DNA of 64,000 nucleotides from Isoetes taiwanensis (Eukaryota; Streptophyta; Lycopodiopsida; Isoetales; Isoetaceae): contig JAJEKV010000035.1 of the NCBI GenBank assembly GCA_021234155.1, positions 10,168,407 through 10,232,406 of the forward strand, given 5' to 3'. Numbering within the stretch: the stretch's first letter is position 1; every line of letters starts with the position of its first letter. A program made the translations under genes and the position numbers. Shown piece after piece: positions 11,239 through 22,440 of the stretch. Below the pieces are notes generated by a model that was not told the DNA's origin, searched no databases, and saw only the letters and a program-made list of their open reading frames with translations.

Positions 11239-12156
11239 GAGAAGGAAAGGTCTGCAAGTATAGAGGCGCAGAAATATGGAAGTCGGGTCTGCTGCATATG
11301 GTAGATTCTTCATCATATTGTCTATTCTTTGGCTGTTGGTAAACAGAAACTAATGCTACTTTGGCTGTTTTATACAGTAAATTTATATCGTTCAATCACT
11401 TATGCACTTGGTAAATTTGTGTATGTTCTAACAATGGCACATTCTGTCTGTTAAACATTCTGTCTGCATGTTTTCTATTTTTCCATACTTCTGAACTTTT
11501 AGCTTGCATACACCTATTTTTCGAACTTCTGGACTTTTGATAACTTGCATTCATGCTTTAAGTGCAACCCAGAAATTTCATTTAGCAAAGAGACTTCTTT
11601 GGGTTTGCAGCTCCAAAATTCTAATAAGTACCTAATTTAGAAGATACAACCTAGGGTAATGCTGCATTGTCAATACTACACCCTTTTGTGTTTACAGCAA
11701 GTGAGAAATTTTTACAAGGCCCCTGGTAGGCTCAGTGTATGGTCATTGAGATTGTGAATTTAAGAGAAGACTTTTCTAGGACGTTTAAGACATTTTAGCT
11801 CTAAGTGCTTACGCGCTTTTCAAATTGCTTTGTACGACTTTGCACCATAATTATATGTTAATTTATGCTGAACCCTCTCAACTATGCCAGCGCACAATTA
11901 CAATGAATACTGATGCTTAACCATAGAAGCATGGCATACACAATATACTTTTTAGTAATAATCAGCGTGCCAGTATATGCAAATTCCCATGTATTGTATA
12001 AACCCATTATTTGGTATCATTAAAGCTGTGGTCTGTTGCCAGAATTTTGTCATTGCTAAAATAATATATTGTAAAAGAAGAAATCTAGCAAAAAGACATG
12101 GTAGTATTTTTGCTATTTATAGATTTCTATAGATTTATGATTCGATATGGAAGTGA
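11239..12156. other. PIF interior, no gene seen
   Basis: AT-rich sequence between the transposase and the dioxygenase relic. No coding signal recognised. Confidence 0.4.
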
Positions 12157-13022
12157 GGAAGGTTCACAATGAGAGATGCAGCATCAGAATGGGGATTTTT
12201 CATTCTGAAAAATCATGGAGTGCAAAATGACATAGTGCATAATGCAGAGAAGGAAGGAAGAAAATTGTTCGAGCTGTCATTGGAAAGAAAACAGGCAGCA
12301 GCTTGGCAGCTAGGCTTGAATATGGAATGTGGTTATTCTTGTAGTGCTCAGCTGAAGAATACAGAGAATCTAACTTGGAAAGAGACTTTTCAACTGCCAG
12401 GGAGAGATTCAAAGCTATTCAAACAGTTTATTCAGAAGCTGTGGCTGCAGGCAAATCTAAAATACTAGCATGCTACATTTTGGATGGCTTGATTATTGCT
12501 AGACTGATCTCTTATGACGGAAATTTCTATGTTGTGAATGAGAATGATATGACATGACATGACATGACATGACATGATATGGTAGTCTAGTGTGGGTTTT
12601 TTTTTAATTCTTTGATTACAATTTATATGGTTTGATTTATACAGTTGTGCTATGGATTCATTTGGATCAGCCATGAGCAAGCTATTTCATGATCTGCTGG
12701 AGCTGTTAATTCTGGCATTGGGAGTAAATCCAGGATTTTTGGGGAATCTATGCGACTGGAACAACAATACGTTTCAATTACTATCCACCATGTCCATAGC
12801 CATTTCTGACACTAGGAACAGGGCCACATTCAGATCCACCACTGTTAACACTTCTGCATCAGGATGAAGTAGGAGGCCTGCAGATCTTCAAAGACAATGA
12901 ATGGATCAGTGTGAAGCCTCAGGCAGGCACAATTTTTGTAAATGTGGGGGATGCTCTACAAGTAATAACCCATAAATTCATAACCCAGCATTGGTTTAAA
13001 ATGATTTTCAGTTTGGGTAAGT
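12157..13022 (+). pseudogene. 2-oxoglutarate/Fe(II) dioxygenase relic
   Basis: 12169-12436 encodes a DIOX_N-type segment: EWGFFILKNHGV, then ELSLERKQ, GYSCSAQ and WKETFQLPG. A frameshift follows, and the next frame reads FKAIQTVYSEAVAAGKSKI. A second exon-like part (about 12640-13010) reads FNYYPPCP, an in-frame TAG, PFLTLGTGPHSDPPLLTLL with the HxD iron ligand pair, then VGGLQIF and GTIFVNVGDALQV. The distal His and RxS motif are lost after ITHKF. The family covers gibberellin oxidases and many specialised-metabolism enzymes; the exact subfamily cannot be fixed. It lies inside the PIF element and may be a captured host fragment or a gene the element landed around. Confidence 0.8.
12550..12577 (+). 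repeat. (TGACA)n microsatellite
   Basis: Five pentamer units within what is probably an intron of the dioxygenase relic. Confidence 0.9.
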
Positions 13023-14320
13023 AAAATCAGGCTGATCTGATCTGATAAGTTTAAGCATTCATATTTATAGATTATGGACCTTCGTCACTTCCATATTGAA
13101 TTCACTTAATCTATCTACAATAGTGAAGATTGTGGTGCAGTTGCACTGTTAACTCATAAGAAGATGAAAAGATGCAAACAAGGAGTTAATAGTGCAAACA
13201 AGGAGGACAAAACTTAGGCCATTTCAGCACTGAATAAATCAAATATACGTATTTACTAACCTGTGGTGATAGCTTCAGCCCAAACATATTACAATGCTAC
13301 AGTTCATGCCCAAACTCTTACTATACTTAACTACTATTGTATCCATGGTTGTTTCCCAAGCATAATAGGATGTGATGATGGCTGGTCTAATGCAGAAGTA
13401 AATCACTCCATGTAATATCAGCTTCTACCCAATCCCCCCTCAACAATTTATATGTCACAATTATACCACTTATTCATGCCAATTAGCCTTTAACTGTTTC
13501 CCAAGCATAATATTCCTGGGTCTAAGTCATATAAGTGCATGCACAAGGACCGCACTTTTAGTAGATACAATATGCATGCTTTCAGCATAAGATTAGTGAA
13601 GGCACAGGCATGTAATTAGCAATAGAAAATACTTAAAACAACTATACTACGAGACAATGTTAGTACTGTACTTTGAGACCACTACAACAAGTACTAAGAT
13701 GTAAGAAGATGGCCACTGTAATAATATTGACAATACTATTTGCAATTATATGGGAACACCCAAGGCTGTATGTAATAGTACTCTTACATGGGCACAGTAA
13801 ATATTTGCCATCAAAATTTTCGAGTAGGCCAGTTAGCACATGATAATATTCACAGACCTTAGAATAGGGAACTCCAAGCATAATATCACGGGCATACACA
13901 ACAGCTTAAAAGAATCATGGCAATTATATTAACAATCTTATTTGCAATTATGGTTACAAAATACCCTACACTAGCAAACAACCAAGGCAACATGCTCCCC
14001 ATATAAGCTCTTCAATTGGGTTTGATAGATCATTCAGTAATACTGAATCTACATGGATACCGAAAATATTTATGTCCAAACCTTTCGTCAAATAGGATTG
14101 GGACAGGAAAGTTGTTGCCATGGTAGAGCTTGTTGATATTCACGTGTTCAACACAATGCATCAAGTCACAAATTTATCTAATGTTAGAGATGTTAAGCAA
14201 CATCACAATTGGTGACAAAACCTTCTAACTCTTCTTGATTGATGCCCATAGAGACATCAGCTTTGGATTCTGTTCCCAAATTTACTATTGTGCATTCATT
14301 TATGACGTTAAGGTAAGCAA
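13023..14320. other. PIF interior, no gene seen
   Basis: AT-rich sequence with several short repeats such as CCCAAGCATAATA. No recognisable protein on either strand. Confidence 0.4.
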
Positions 14321-14610
14321 GAATTAATGAGACAAAGTTACATCAAGGTTACATCACATCAAGGTTACAGAATTAATGAGACAAAGTTACAATTGACAAA
14401 GTTACAATTGACAAAGGTTACAGAATTAATGAGTTACAGAATTAATGAGTTACAGAATTGATAAAGTTACAATTGACAAAGGTTACAGAATTAATGAGAC
14501 AAAGTTACAGAATTAATGAGACAAAGTTCCTGTTCATTCACATCAAGGTTACAGAATTAATGAGACAAAGTTACAATTGACAAAGTTACAATTGACAAAG
14601 GTTGTAGATT
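14321..14610. repeat. Minisatellite of AATTAATGAGACAAAGTTAC-type units
   Basis: Shuffled copies of three short words alternate over about 290 bases: GTTACAATTGACAAAG, GGTTACAGAATTAATGAG and ACATCAAGG. The order is irregular, consistent with replication slippage. It lies just downstream of the Myb-like gene. Confidence 0.85.
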
Positions 14611-14785
14611 TTAATATTTGCTGCACAAAGTCACATTTGACAACCCTGTAAATTTGTAGATGTCTCAGCCAATGATGAGTCTAAAATCAATGATTTGGTA
14701 GCACCTAGCTATTTATGATTCTCTTGAACCTGTTTAGAGCAAAAGGACAAATTAAAAAGAATTATTTGCAATAATGCAAATCTAC

Positions 14786-15760
14786 CTTGATATTGCATCA
14801 AACTAGCTATTAGTTGGGCGTTGAATGCATTTTGTTGTTGAACCATTGAGGAGAACATCTGTGACATTTGTAATTGCAGCTCCATTCTTTTAAGTTACAT
14901 TGTCTCCTTGTGTACAATTTTCTGTAATGAACAAATGTGAGAAGGCAAAATCATAATTTAAGGAACTAGTTCAAAACAGGATTACCTTCTCAAATCTTGA
15001 GTTTTCAGCTTCTACCATAGATTTTATAGCTTCCACCATGTCAGCTTCAGTAGTCTTGAGCTTCCTCTTCCTTGCATTTTTCTTGCCCTTCACTCCAGCA
15101 CCTCTACATGCTTGATCTCGAGGGCTATCAGGAGACTTGGGATCTTCAGTCTCATTGAACACGCAAGGATTTCTTGCATTGGCAGCAGCAGCGGCTGCTT
15201 CATCGTCTACAACGAATGCCTTTGCTCTCCTTGAAGTAGAGGATGGGCGAGCAGGAGTAAAGATGTCAGGCTCTTCAATGTTGCCTTCATGCATATTACT
15301 GTAAGCAAAGTTGTTAGGCATAAGCTCTTCAATGTCCTCTTCATGCACATATGTGTCGTCCATGTAACAGTCATCATGCATATGTGGGCCATGCATATAG
15401 CTCTCATCGCCTGCTGCAAAACCATCGTCTTCGATATTCATTTGCATGGGACCTTGCTGATAAGGGGCCAGTTTGTTGCAGCAGATCCAGTTTTAGAGGC
15501 TTGCTCTTTCAATCGTTTGTACCTCGCCTTTAACTTCTCCATTTTAGCCCTTAATTGTTTGGTAGTTAAGTCCATGCCATATGCCTTGGCAAGATCATGA
15601 GAAACATTCGACCATTATTTGTTCGACAAATGACTCTTCTCATTAGCAAAAAAGAAATTACTGTACAACTTGATGAATGTCAACTTCTTTCCCACATTCC
15701 AATACCTTTGGCCCTTTGCTGAAGCAAACAAACCTGTAAGCTTTGATGTGAAACATGTGA
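14786..15760 (-). pseudogene. Myb/SANT-like partner protein of the PIF element
   Basis: Minus strand. The upstream part (about 15480-15680) has the end of a Myb/SANT-like (Myb_DNA-bind_3) domain: LRAKMEKLKARYKRLKEQ and TGSAATNWPL. An acidic His/Asp/Glu-rich linker and an Ala run follow (the long open part is 14971-15447), then a basic segment KGKKNARKRKLK. The donor at 14985 (AAG|GTAAT) joins FEK to an exon reading MELQLQMSQMFSSM and QQQNAFNAQLIASL, a coiled coil typical of PIF ORF1 proteins, which ends at a donor at 14785. An in-frame TAA interrupts this exon, and a TAA precedes WSNVSHDL in the Myb part. Such proteins help Harbinger nucleases reach the nucleus and bind ends (family knowledge). 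Confidence 0.75.
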
Positions 15761-16080
15761 AAGATTTATAATAGGACCTGGCAGCCTTTCTTGTAGTTTT
15801 GCAAATTGTTCCTTCAAGAAAATAAGAAATTAGTAGTTTATATATTCAATCTATTGAAATTAAACATTCTAATGATACATTAGAAGCTCAAATCCCCAAT
15901 TATCTTAGATCCAAAAAAGTGAAGAGCAGTGAAGAGCATTTCACACCTACCTCAATAATTTGGACGTCTTCCATCCCATTTTGGCCATCCAATTGTTGCA
16001 TAGAATTGAAGCTCACATATAGAAGCTTGCATCCCTGCTCAGAAACAGATCCAAATAATAAACAAATGCTTAGCATGCTT

Positions 16081-18614
16081 AGAAACATGATGCATTTTTT
16101 TTTTTTTTGAAGAACGTGTTTTACTTCATATTATACACTCAAAATATTACAAAGTACTTCCAGAAGTAAGAAATGTCCCTGAAGCATCAATCACTTTTAG
16201 ATGATCACTCCATATTGGAATTTTAATACGAGCAGGCCAATTGGAGATCTGAAAGCAATTATACAACTTCTTACGAATTTCTTGAAGCACCACCTGAGAA
16301 GAAATACGCTTATCATAAAAGACCTTTCTGCGCCTTCGCTTCCATACACTCCATATTAGCCAAGACTTTGCCATGTGAAATGCAATCCTTTTAGAAGCAG
16401 TCCACTGATTTGGATAAATACCCAAAAGAAAGGGCTGACTATCCAAAGATACTCCAAAAAGAGAATGCAGCCAGGACCTAAGACTAAGTACTCAGCTCTG
16501 CACACAAATATAAACAGTGCTCCAATGTTTCAATGCACCGCTCACACATTGGGCAAAGTGGGCTTACTCCGGGCTCAAAGCGATGAACCATCTCATTAAC
16601 TCTCAAAGAGCGATGAATCACCTGGCAAAGTAGAACATTTACCTTTGGAGGATTATATTTAGACCAAACAAGGTTCCAGATGGATTGCCATTGAGAAGGC
16701 AAAGTCTGTAAGTGCCATTTTCGAGAAGGTGATAAAGTACTTGAGGAGATAAGCAATCTGTAGCATGAACTTACTAGCTTCCTGACTTCTTTAATACCTT
16801 GAACAAAGTTCCAGCATCTCTTGTTACCCACCTTCTTAATTAGAGGAATAACACTTGCTACATAAGCCCATATACTGATATCTTTATCCAACAACCCATA
16901 TGTCTCCTGAAACCATTGCCAAGGAGCAATGTCAATACCAAAATACCACTGTTCAATAGAAATAATACCTGCTCTCTTCCACCTCGCTTGGGAATGCGCA
17001 TGCATAAATTCTACAACTGGGTGTAGTTGTCCATGAGTATACAAAGGCAACCACAGAAAAGGGGAAGATGCCTGGAGACAAGCTTCCCAATCAAATGTAA
17101 TCACCTGCTGGACTATCTTCCAGGCCCGAAGCAAGCCTTTCAGTACTGGAGAGGCATGTGAATAAGCTTTCAATGGATATAACAATGCCCAAGGGAGCTC
17201 AATTCTCACACCTCGCTTATGAAAAACCATACACTTCTTTACTGATTGTTTAAGTAACTTCATACCTGGTGATGCACAATCATCTTTCAACAAACTGAAC
17301 AAACGCTTATAGAAGCTAAGACCTTACCCTGTAAAGAAAGATCCAACATACCAAGTCCTCCTTGTTGTTTAAACAACATACATTTCTTCCACGCCACCTT
17401 CACAGTGCCTCCTTGATCGGTACACCAGACAAAATCTCTTACAATCTTTTTTATCTCTGCAAACTTAGAAGCTGGAGCCAATAGAACCAAAACCAAATAA
17501 ATATGCGTATTGTTCAATACTGACTTAGCTACTTGAATCCTACTTGCCAAGGATAACTTTGAACCTCTCCACCAAATCAGTTGCCTTTGTAAATTTAAGA
17601 TAATTTCATCATTCATGTCAATATCTAGACCAAAGGGGACTCCTAGAAGCTTTGTCTTTGCAGATGGTACAACAACCTTCCAGGCATACTCATATAAAAA
17701 ATGATGAACTGCTTCCTTCCCCATCCATAAAGCACTACACTTAGCCCAATTAAGGAGACAACCAGATGCAATTGAAAATATATCCAAAATCTTTTTGATT
17801 ATCTGCACATTATTCTCTTCACCATCCATTAGCAAGAAGGTATCGTCTGCAAACTGATTAACCAAAACCTGTTCACCTTCCATCAATAATAATCCCTTTA
17901 CCAAACCATCCTTTTCAGCCTCATGCAATAGTTGCGAAAGTTCTTCTGCCACTATAGTAAACAAAAAAGGAGCTAAAGGGCAACCTTGCCTTATTCCACG
18001 TTCAATTGGAAAAAGCACCAATGGTTCTCCATGATACAGTACTACCCCCTTAAATCAACATTTTATGCATCATAGATCGGAAACCAGACCCAAATTCCAA
18101 TTTCAAAAGCATGGCATCCAAGAAAGTCCACTTCACACTATCATAAGCTTTAGCAAAATCCAATTTTAAATATAGAAGATTTTGACCTGAACATTGGGCC
18201 CAATGAACTCCTTCATATGCTGCCACTATATTATGAAAAATTTGCCGACCTGGAAGAAAGCCTGACTGAGCCGCATCTATTCTCAATCCCAAAACTTGTT
18301 TAAGTCTTTCTGCATAGGCTTTTGCAATAATTTTATAGATAGTAGATAGAAGAGTTATTGGGCGCCAATCATGAATGCTCACAGGTTCTTTCACTTTAGG
18401 AATAAGAGAAATCAAACCCGTATTCAAAATCCTATCAAATTGATGTGAAGTACACAAATCTTTGTATGCCTCCATAATGCTTATTGACGTCCATTCCCAA
18501 TACCTTTTAAAATATTCTACAGGGATACCATCCATACCTGGACATTTATCTGAAGCCAACTCAAATGTTGCTGCTCGCAATTCAGACCTGGACAGAGAAA
18601 CAGGATGCATTTTT
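16081..18614 (-). mobile_element. 5'-truncated L1-like LINE with poly(A) tail and target duplication
   Basis: Minus strand. Reverse transcriptase reads from about 18600: DKCPGMDGIPVEYF, LISLIPKV, DWRPITLLSTIYKIIAK, QSGFLPGRQI, LKLDFAKAYDSV, GIRQGCPLAPFLF, then FADDTFLL with the catalytic FADD. Downstream come a LINE-type linker and a zf-RVT-like domain with CPMCERC, ending near 16147. A run of 14 T (16095-16108) is the poly(A) tail on the minus strand. The flanks carry AGAAACATGATGCAT (16081-16095) and AGAAACAGGATGCAT (18596-18610), a target duplication with one mismatch. Frame breaks near 17290 and 18040 show it is dead. Confidence 0.88.
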
Positions 18615-19006
18615 ATTTGCTGCCAACACAAAAATAGGTGCAAGATTGAACATTTAGCTCAAAAGCACGAATTTTTATGATAAATACCTCTTGTTCTTGG
18701 AAGTTTGACATTGTTTTATGCATCCAGCTGATCGTTAAGAAAAAATCTGCAACAAAATAGTGAATTCGAATGAAAAGATCCAAAAATCTTCAGCAATTTT
18801 GCTTTCAAGCAACCGCAATGTGTTCTGCCCTTTATTCTGATGCCTCCCCTGCAAGCTCTAGTCTCCACACATCTGGTCTGGCGAATTCCTCTGATCTGGC
18901 TGTTCTAACCGTAGTTAAACTCCACCGGAGGTAAACGGGGGTAAGAACCCCTCTAGTATAAAATCGATATACGGTAGAGGTATACGAGAGGGGTGCAACA
19001 TTGTTG
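18615..19006. other. PIF right-side interior, no gene seen
   Basis: Continuation of the PIF element beyond the LINE up to the right terminal repeat. It has a GC-rich end with ACCCCTCTAGTATA and GAGAGGGGTGC blocks. No coding signal. Confidence 0.4.
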
Positions 19007-19021
19007 CATGTGACCACCCCT
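19007..19021 (-). repeat. Right terminal inverted repeat of the PIF element (candidate)
   Basis: CATGTGACCACCCCT, followed by AAT. It pairs with 7608-7622 with one mismatch. Confidence 0.5.
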
Positions 19022-19628
19022 AATATCTCCCACTGTCTGAAGCATCGAATCTATCTATCGCCCCCTTGTAGAAGGGGGAAATTCCTCTGCTCCCTGCTCC
19101 ACTGATCGATGAATGGACAGTTGCAAAAAGAATGGACAGTTGCAAAAGGGGCATTCGTTTGTGTGTCTGACCAAGACTTCCACTTCCAATGATTGAACCT
19201 GATATGGTTGGATCTGGAGTTCTGGAGAGCCTGCTCCCTGTCAGATTTAGCAGCGGGGCTGCTTCTTAAATCTCTCTTTGCTTTGACCAGCCATATTCCT
19301 CTCTGTCGGATCCAATACTCTGCTCACATTGCATAAGCTGAGCAGCGATTCTTCTACTCCACTTGCCTCAATGCCCCGGTTCAATGGGAAAGCCACTTCC
19401 CCTCGAAATTGCATGCTCAAGTTCTTCCCTATCACATATTCCAGCCTCAAGTCACTCCTCCACTGAAGATTTACCCAAATACTTTGTGGTCTTCTACAGT
19501 ACCTCATAGACCTACTGTGGTTGGTTAGGTGGTCCCCCAGCTGATATCTAGATATTTCTTGTTGAAGAAACTGTCTTCCCTGAAATTTTCTTCATTGGGG
19601 AGCAGTCCCATCCCACTCAAGATCCATT
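19022..19628. other. Spacer between PIF element and dirigent pseudogene
   Basis: A minus-strand open frame of 86 codons (19247-19507) shows no domain I recognise. The sequence is unlike the dirigent promoters, so the pseudogene that follows has no promoter of its own. Confidence 0.4.
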
Positions 19629-20122
19629 TGCTTCAAATATGGTGCCTGTCTCGTTGCAGCGCTTATATTTGTGCTAGGATGCCAGGCAAAGTTTACAAAC
19701 CTGGAGTTTTATTTTATGGCAGAAGATCCAACACCACCAACGCAATTGTGGCAAGTCCTAACAATAATGTCACTGTTGCACAGTTTGGCACAATTTTTGT
19801 TTATGATGATAAGATCACAGATGGCCCAAACAATGAGACTTCTACCATTTTGGGCAAAGCTCAGGGCATTGTGGTAGTCTCAGATGTTGCCACTGGCAGT
19901 GCTACCTATTACATGACTATTTTGTATGACTATGGCGGTCTCAAAGGTCAGCTCATTTTGTTGGGCAGAGATACTATTGGGCCGGTGGAGTTAGTGAACT
20001 GGCATTCTTTGTGGAACTGGCGATTTTCGATTTGCTTCTGGCTATGCCAATTTCACATATACCGCATTCTTGCAGCTATCACTAACTGCTTATGTCTTGC
20101 TACTATTTATCAACCCATGTAA
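19629..20122 (+). pseudogene. Dirigent pseudogene (partner of copy 1)
   Basis: Similarity to the dirigent gene at 3559 begins abruptly at its third codon (TTCAAATATGG), so the ATG, leader and promoter are missing. The signal-peptide region and the GGASNTTN region are in different frames (frameshift near 19720). The middle, from SNTTNAIV through GRDTIG, is open, with AGPNNN changed to ASPNNN. A small deletion after GRDTIG shifts frame through the ELAVAGG block. It has Thr66 and Ser74 like copy 1, so it derives from copy 1 rather than from the Cys-bearing copies. Confidence 0.9.
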
Positions 20123-21400
20123 TTTACTTGGTAGATAGTCATATGTTGATCTTAATTTGTTTGACAGTAATAAGTAAGCCTTGAATAATGCTATTTCATA
20201 TAATTCATTATTGATAATACACCTACTACTTGCAATTCTATTTGTTATTATATAACGTTGTCTTGATGTAATATAAATTCAAGGATGAACTTGACACATA
20301 AGATGTACTTCACATTGTAACGTGTATGTTTTGAGTAATTAGACGTCATCACTTCAAATATGTAAAATCGTGTCATATATACTTGGAACTAATAATTGGT
20401 ATCTGGGTCAATAATCCTCATAGCTACATATGTTGCTCTTGTACCACATTCACCAATTCCTGTTCGAGTCTCATTCAACTAGGCACTAAAACCAGCAGTT
20501 TGCTGTAGGAATATATACTTGTGTTTTTTAAATTGCAGTGATCTGTGGTTTGGGGCATGATGCCTAGGTGCCAAACTAAAAGCATATAAGAAATTGATAG
20601 TCTAGAAAAAAGCATGGCAACATAGGGCAAAGACCAAGAAGGTAAATTGTTTTTCGATTTGTAATGACTTCTAATAAATGACCTTAGCGAGAGCAGAGCA
20701 ACTGCTTTTTTCTTTTCTCGTAATAACGTGTTAAAAAAAATGAAGTGGAGTTCAATGAATCGACCTATTAATGTCGTGAACTTGGACAACTTTGACAACA
20801 ATTAGCTGTGTGGGCAAATCTAACTTTTAAATATATATACAAATATTTAATGGATGTGACCAATTGAGAATGGATACTAAACATCAGAAGTAAAAAATTG
20901 GATCAGGAGAAAATTAAGAAGTCAGCGTAAGTCAAAACAAAAGCCCAGACTTGTCTTCTCAGAGCGAGTCCAAAATTGTCTTCTCAATTAATTCAAATAT
21001 GGCATGAAAATTGGTATACAAAAGATCAAACCGAGCCCACAAATTCCCCAAATGTTACCTCCTTTTGACAACACTTTCTGTTTGGTAGCATTCTCAGCAA
21101 AGAAATTAATGAAGAAGGAAACTGCAGGCGGAGCTTGCGCCCTAGGATCAGACCAAGTTTCAAATATCAAGTTGATACGAAACACAATAAGTATTCTAAT
21201 CGGGTCGGCAACGACTATATCTCAGTAGTAGAAGATATGAAGAACACCTTAATTAACACAAGACTTGACTTTGAGACTTTTGTTCCAAATTGGATAATTG
21301 GACCGAGGAATGCATGGCGCTAAGGTAATGACTATTTCAGTAGAAGACAAGAGAAGAACGAGCTAGAAGTCTTTGATGAACAGTTTTGTTATAAACCAAA
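20123..21400. other. Spacer within the second dirigent block
   Basis: Noncoding counterpart of 4063-5370 with scattered small indels. No gene recognised. Confidence 0.55.
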
Positions 21401-21460
21401 TGGTGGGCCTAAACAACACAACCAAACCCCCTATATACCTCGGATCACCAAAATAACAAA
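21400..21460 (+). promoter_or_regulatory. Remnant upstream promoter copy of dirigent 3
   Basis: ATGGTGGGCCTAAACAACAC, CCCCCTATATACCTCGG and the AACAAAGCAG leader are repeated without a gene, exactly as at 5371-5432. The promoter doubling therefore predates the block duplication. Confidence 0.6.
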
Positions 21461-21656
21461 GCAGAAATAATTGGCCCACAGTAGAAGAAGAATGCCTTAA
21501 TTTAAGCCAAGACTTTGAACAGATTGTATTTCTAAATCGATGTAGACTTCCGCAAGCAACCAATCCTCTTAATGACATTTTATTACAGGTGTCGCCTGGC
21601 AATGACTATTTCTATAGAAGCAAAGAGAAGAATGGACTAAGTAAGGCTTTGAACAG

Positions 21657-21696
21657 TATGGTGGGCCTAAACAACGCAACCAAACCCCTATATAAA
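21657..21696 (+). promoter_or_regulatory. Core promoter of dirigent gene 3
   Basis: GTATGGTGGGCCTAAACAAC, the ACCAAACCCC block and TATATAAA at 21689-21696. The ATG is 94 bases after the TATA box. A short upstream stretch (TTGTGCCTTATAAACTGAT in copy 2) is deleted here. Confidence 0.65.
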
Positions 21697-21789
21697 CAAC
21701 ACCTCGGATGACCAAAATAACAAAGCAAAACTTGCTCTTAAGATTCTTGATCTGAGAGCCAAGCTAGGAGAAGAATCAAGCAAGCAAGC

Positions 21790-22290
21790 ATGGCAAGCTT
21801 CAAATATGGTATCTGTATCGTTGCAGCGCTATTTGCGCTAGGATGCCAGGCAAAGTTTACAAACCTGGAGTTTTATTTTATGGGAGGAGCATCCAACACC
21901 ACCAATGCAATTGTGGCAGGCCCTAACAACAATGTCACTGTTGCACAGTTTGGCACAATTTTTGTGTACGATGATAAGATCTGTGATGGCCCAAACAACG
22001 CCACTTGTACGATTCTGGGCAGAGCACAGGGCATTGTTGTAGTGTCAGATGTTGCCACTGGTAGTGCTACCTATTACATGACTATTTTGTATGACTATGG
22101 TGGTCTCAAAGGTCAGTTCCTTCTGTTGGGCAGAGATACTATTGGAACTGGTGGAGTTAGTGAACTTGCTGTTGCTGGTGGAACTGGCGATTTTCGATTT
22201 GCTTCTGGCTTTGCTAATTTCACATACTCCACCTTCTTACAGCTATCTCTCACTGCTTATGTTTCTGCTACTATCTACCAGCCCATATAA
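21790..22290 (+). CDS. Dirigent family protein, copy 3
   Basis: An intact 166-residue intronless dirigent gene and the closest relative of copy 2, with both paired cysteines (here 65 and 73, one residue shorter). The single-residue loss lies in the signal peptide (VAALFALGCQA), which stays hydrophobic. Barrel motifs VAQFG, GRAQGI, GRDTI and ELAVAGGTGDFRFA and all four sequons are kept. It ends TIYQPI rather than QPM. It has its own TATA promoter. Expected to be secreted; substrate unknown. Confidence 0.93.
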   Translation: MASFKYGICIVAALFALGCQAKFTNLEFYFMGGASNTTNAIVAGPNNNVTVAQFGTIFVYDDKICDGPNNATCTILGRAQGIVVVSDVATGSATYYMTILYDYGGLKGQFLLLGRDTIGTGGVSELAVAGGTGDFRFASGFANFTYSTFLQLSLTAYVSATIYQPI

Positions 22291-22440
22291 ACCCACATAA
22301 AGTATTGATTAACTAGCTCCATATTTATATTTTTTATCTTCATTTGTAAGGGCTGCTTAGTGTCCTTGAATTAATGGCAGAATAAATACAAAAGATTTCC
22401 AATCTTTGTCATGTATTTTTGTTATATTTTATATTTTTGT

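Larger units (their letters stand above)
7608..19021. mobile_element. Candidate PIF/Harbinger element with nested insertions
   Basis: The proposed ends are AGGGGTGGCCACATG (7608-7622) and its near-reverse-complement CATGTGACCACCCCT (19007-19021), with one mismatch in 15. If the repeat starts at A, both ends are flanked by AAT, a 3-bp direct repeat of the length PIF/Harbinger makes, although TWA is usual for the superfamily. Inside are both signature genes: a Harbinger DDE nuclease on + and a Myb/SANT-like protein on -, pointing toward each other. Two LINE fragments are inserted within it, and a dioxygenase relic lies between the two genes. The genes establish the superfamily; the ends are a proposal. 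Confidence 0.6.
19629..22440 (+). repeat. Segmental duplication of the dirigent pair (with 3565-6440)
   Basis: The order copy 1-like gene, 1.7-kb spacer, Cys-type gene and 3' flank is the same in both blocks, and similarity continues through the noncoding spacer. Start-to-start gene distances are 2234 bases in the first block, and about 2167 in the second when measured from the position equivalent to the missing start. The blocks are in direct orientation about 16 kb apart, with the PIF element in between. Confidence 0.85.

Noticed and set aside
7607-19022. Large element read as hAT because of the TAGGGGTGG start
   Set aside because: No 8-bp target duplication fits and the encoded proteins are of PIF/Harbinger type.
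19247-19507. 86-codon minus-strand frame upstream of the dirigent pseudogene
   Set aside because: No similarity to a known domain, no splice or promoter support.
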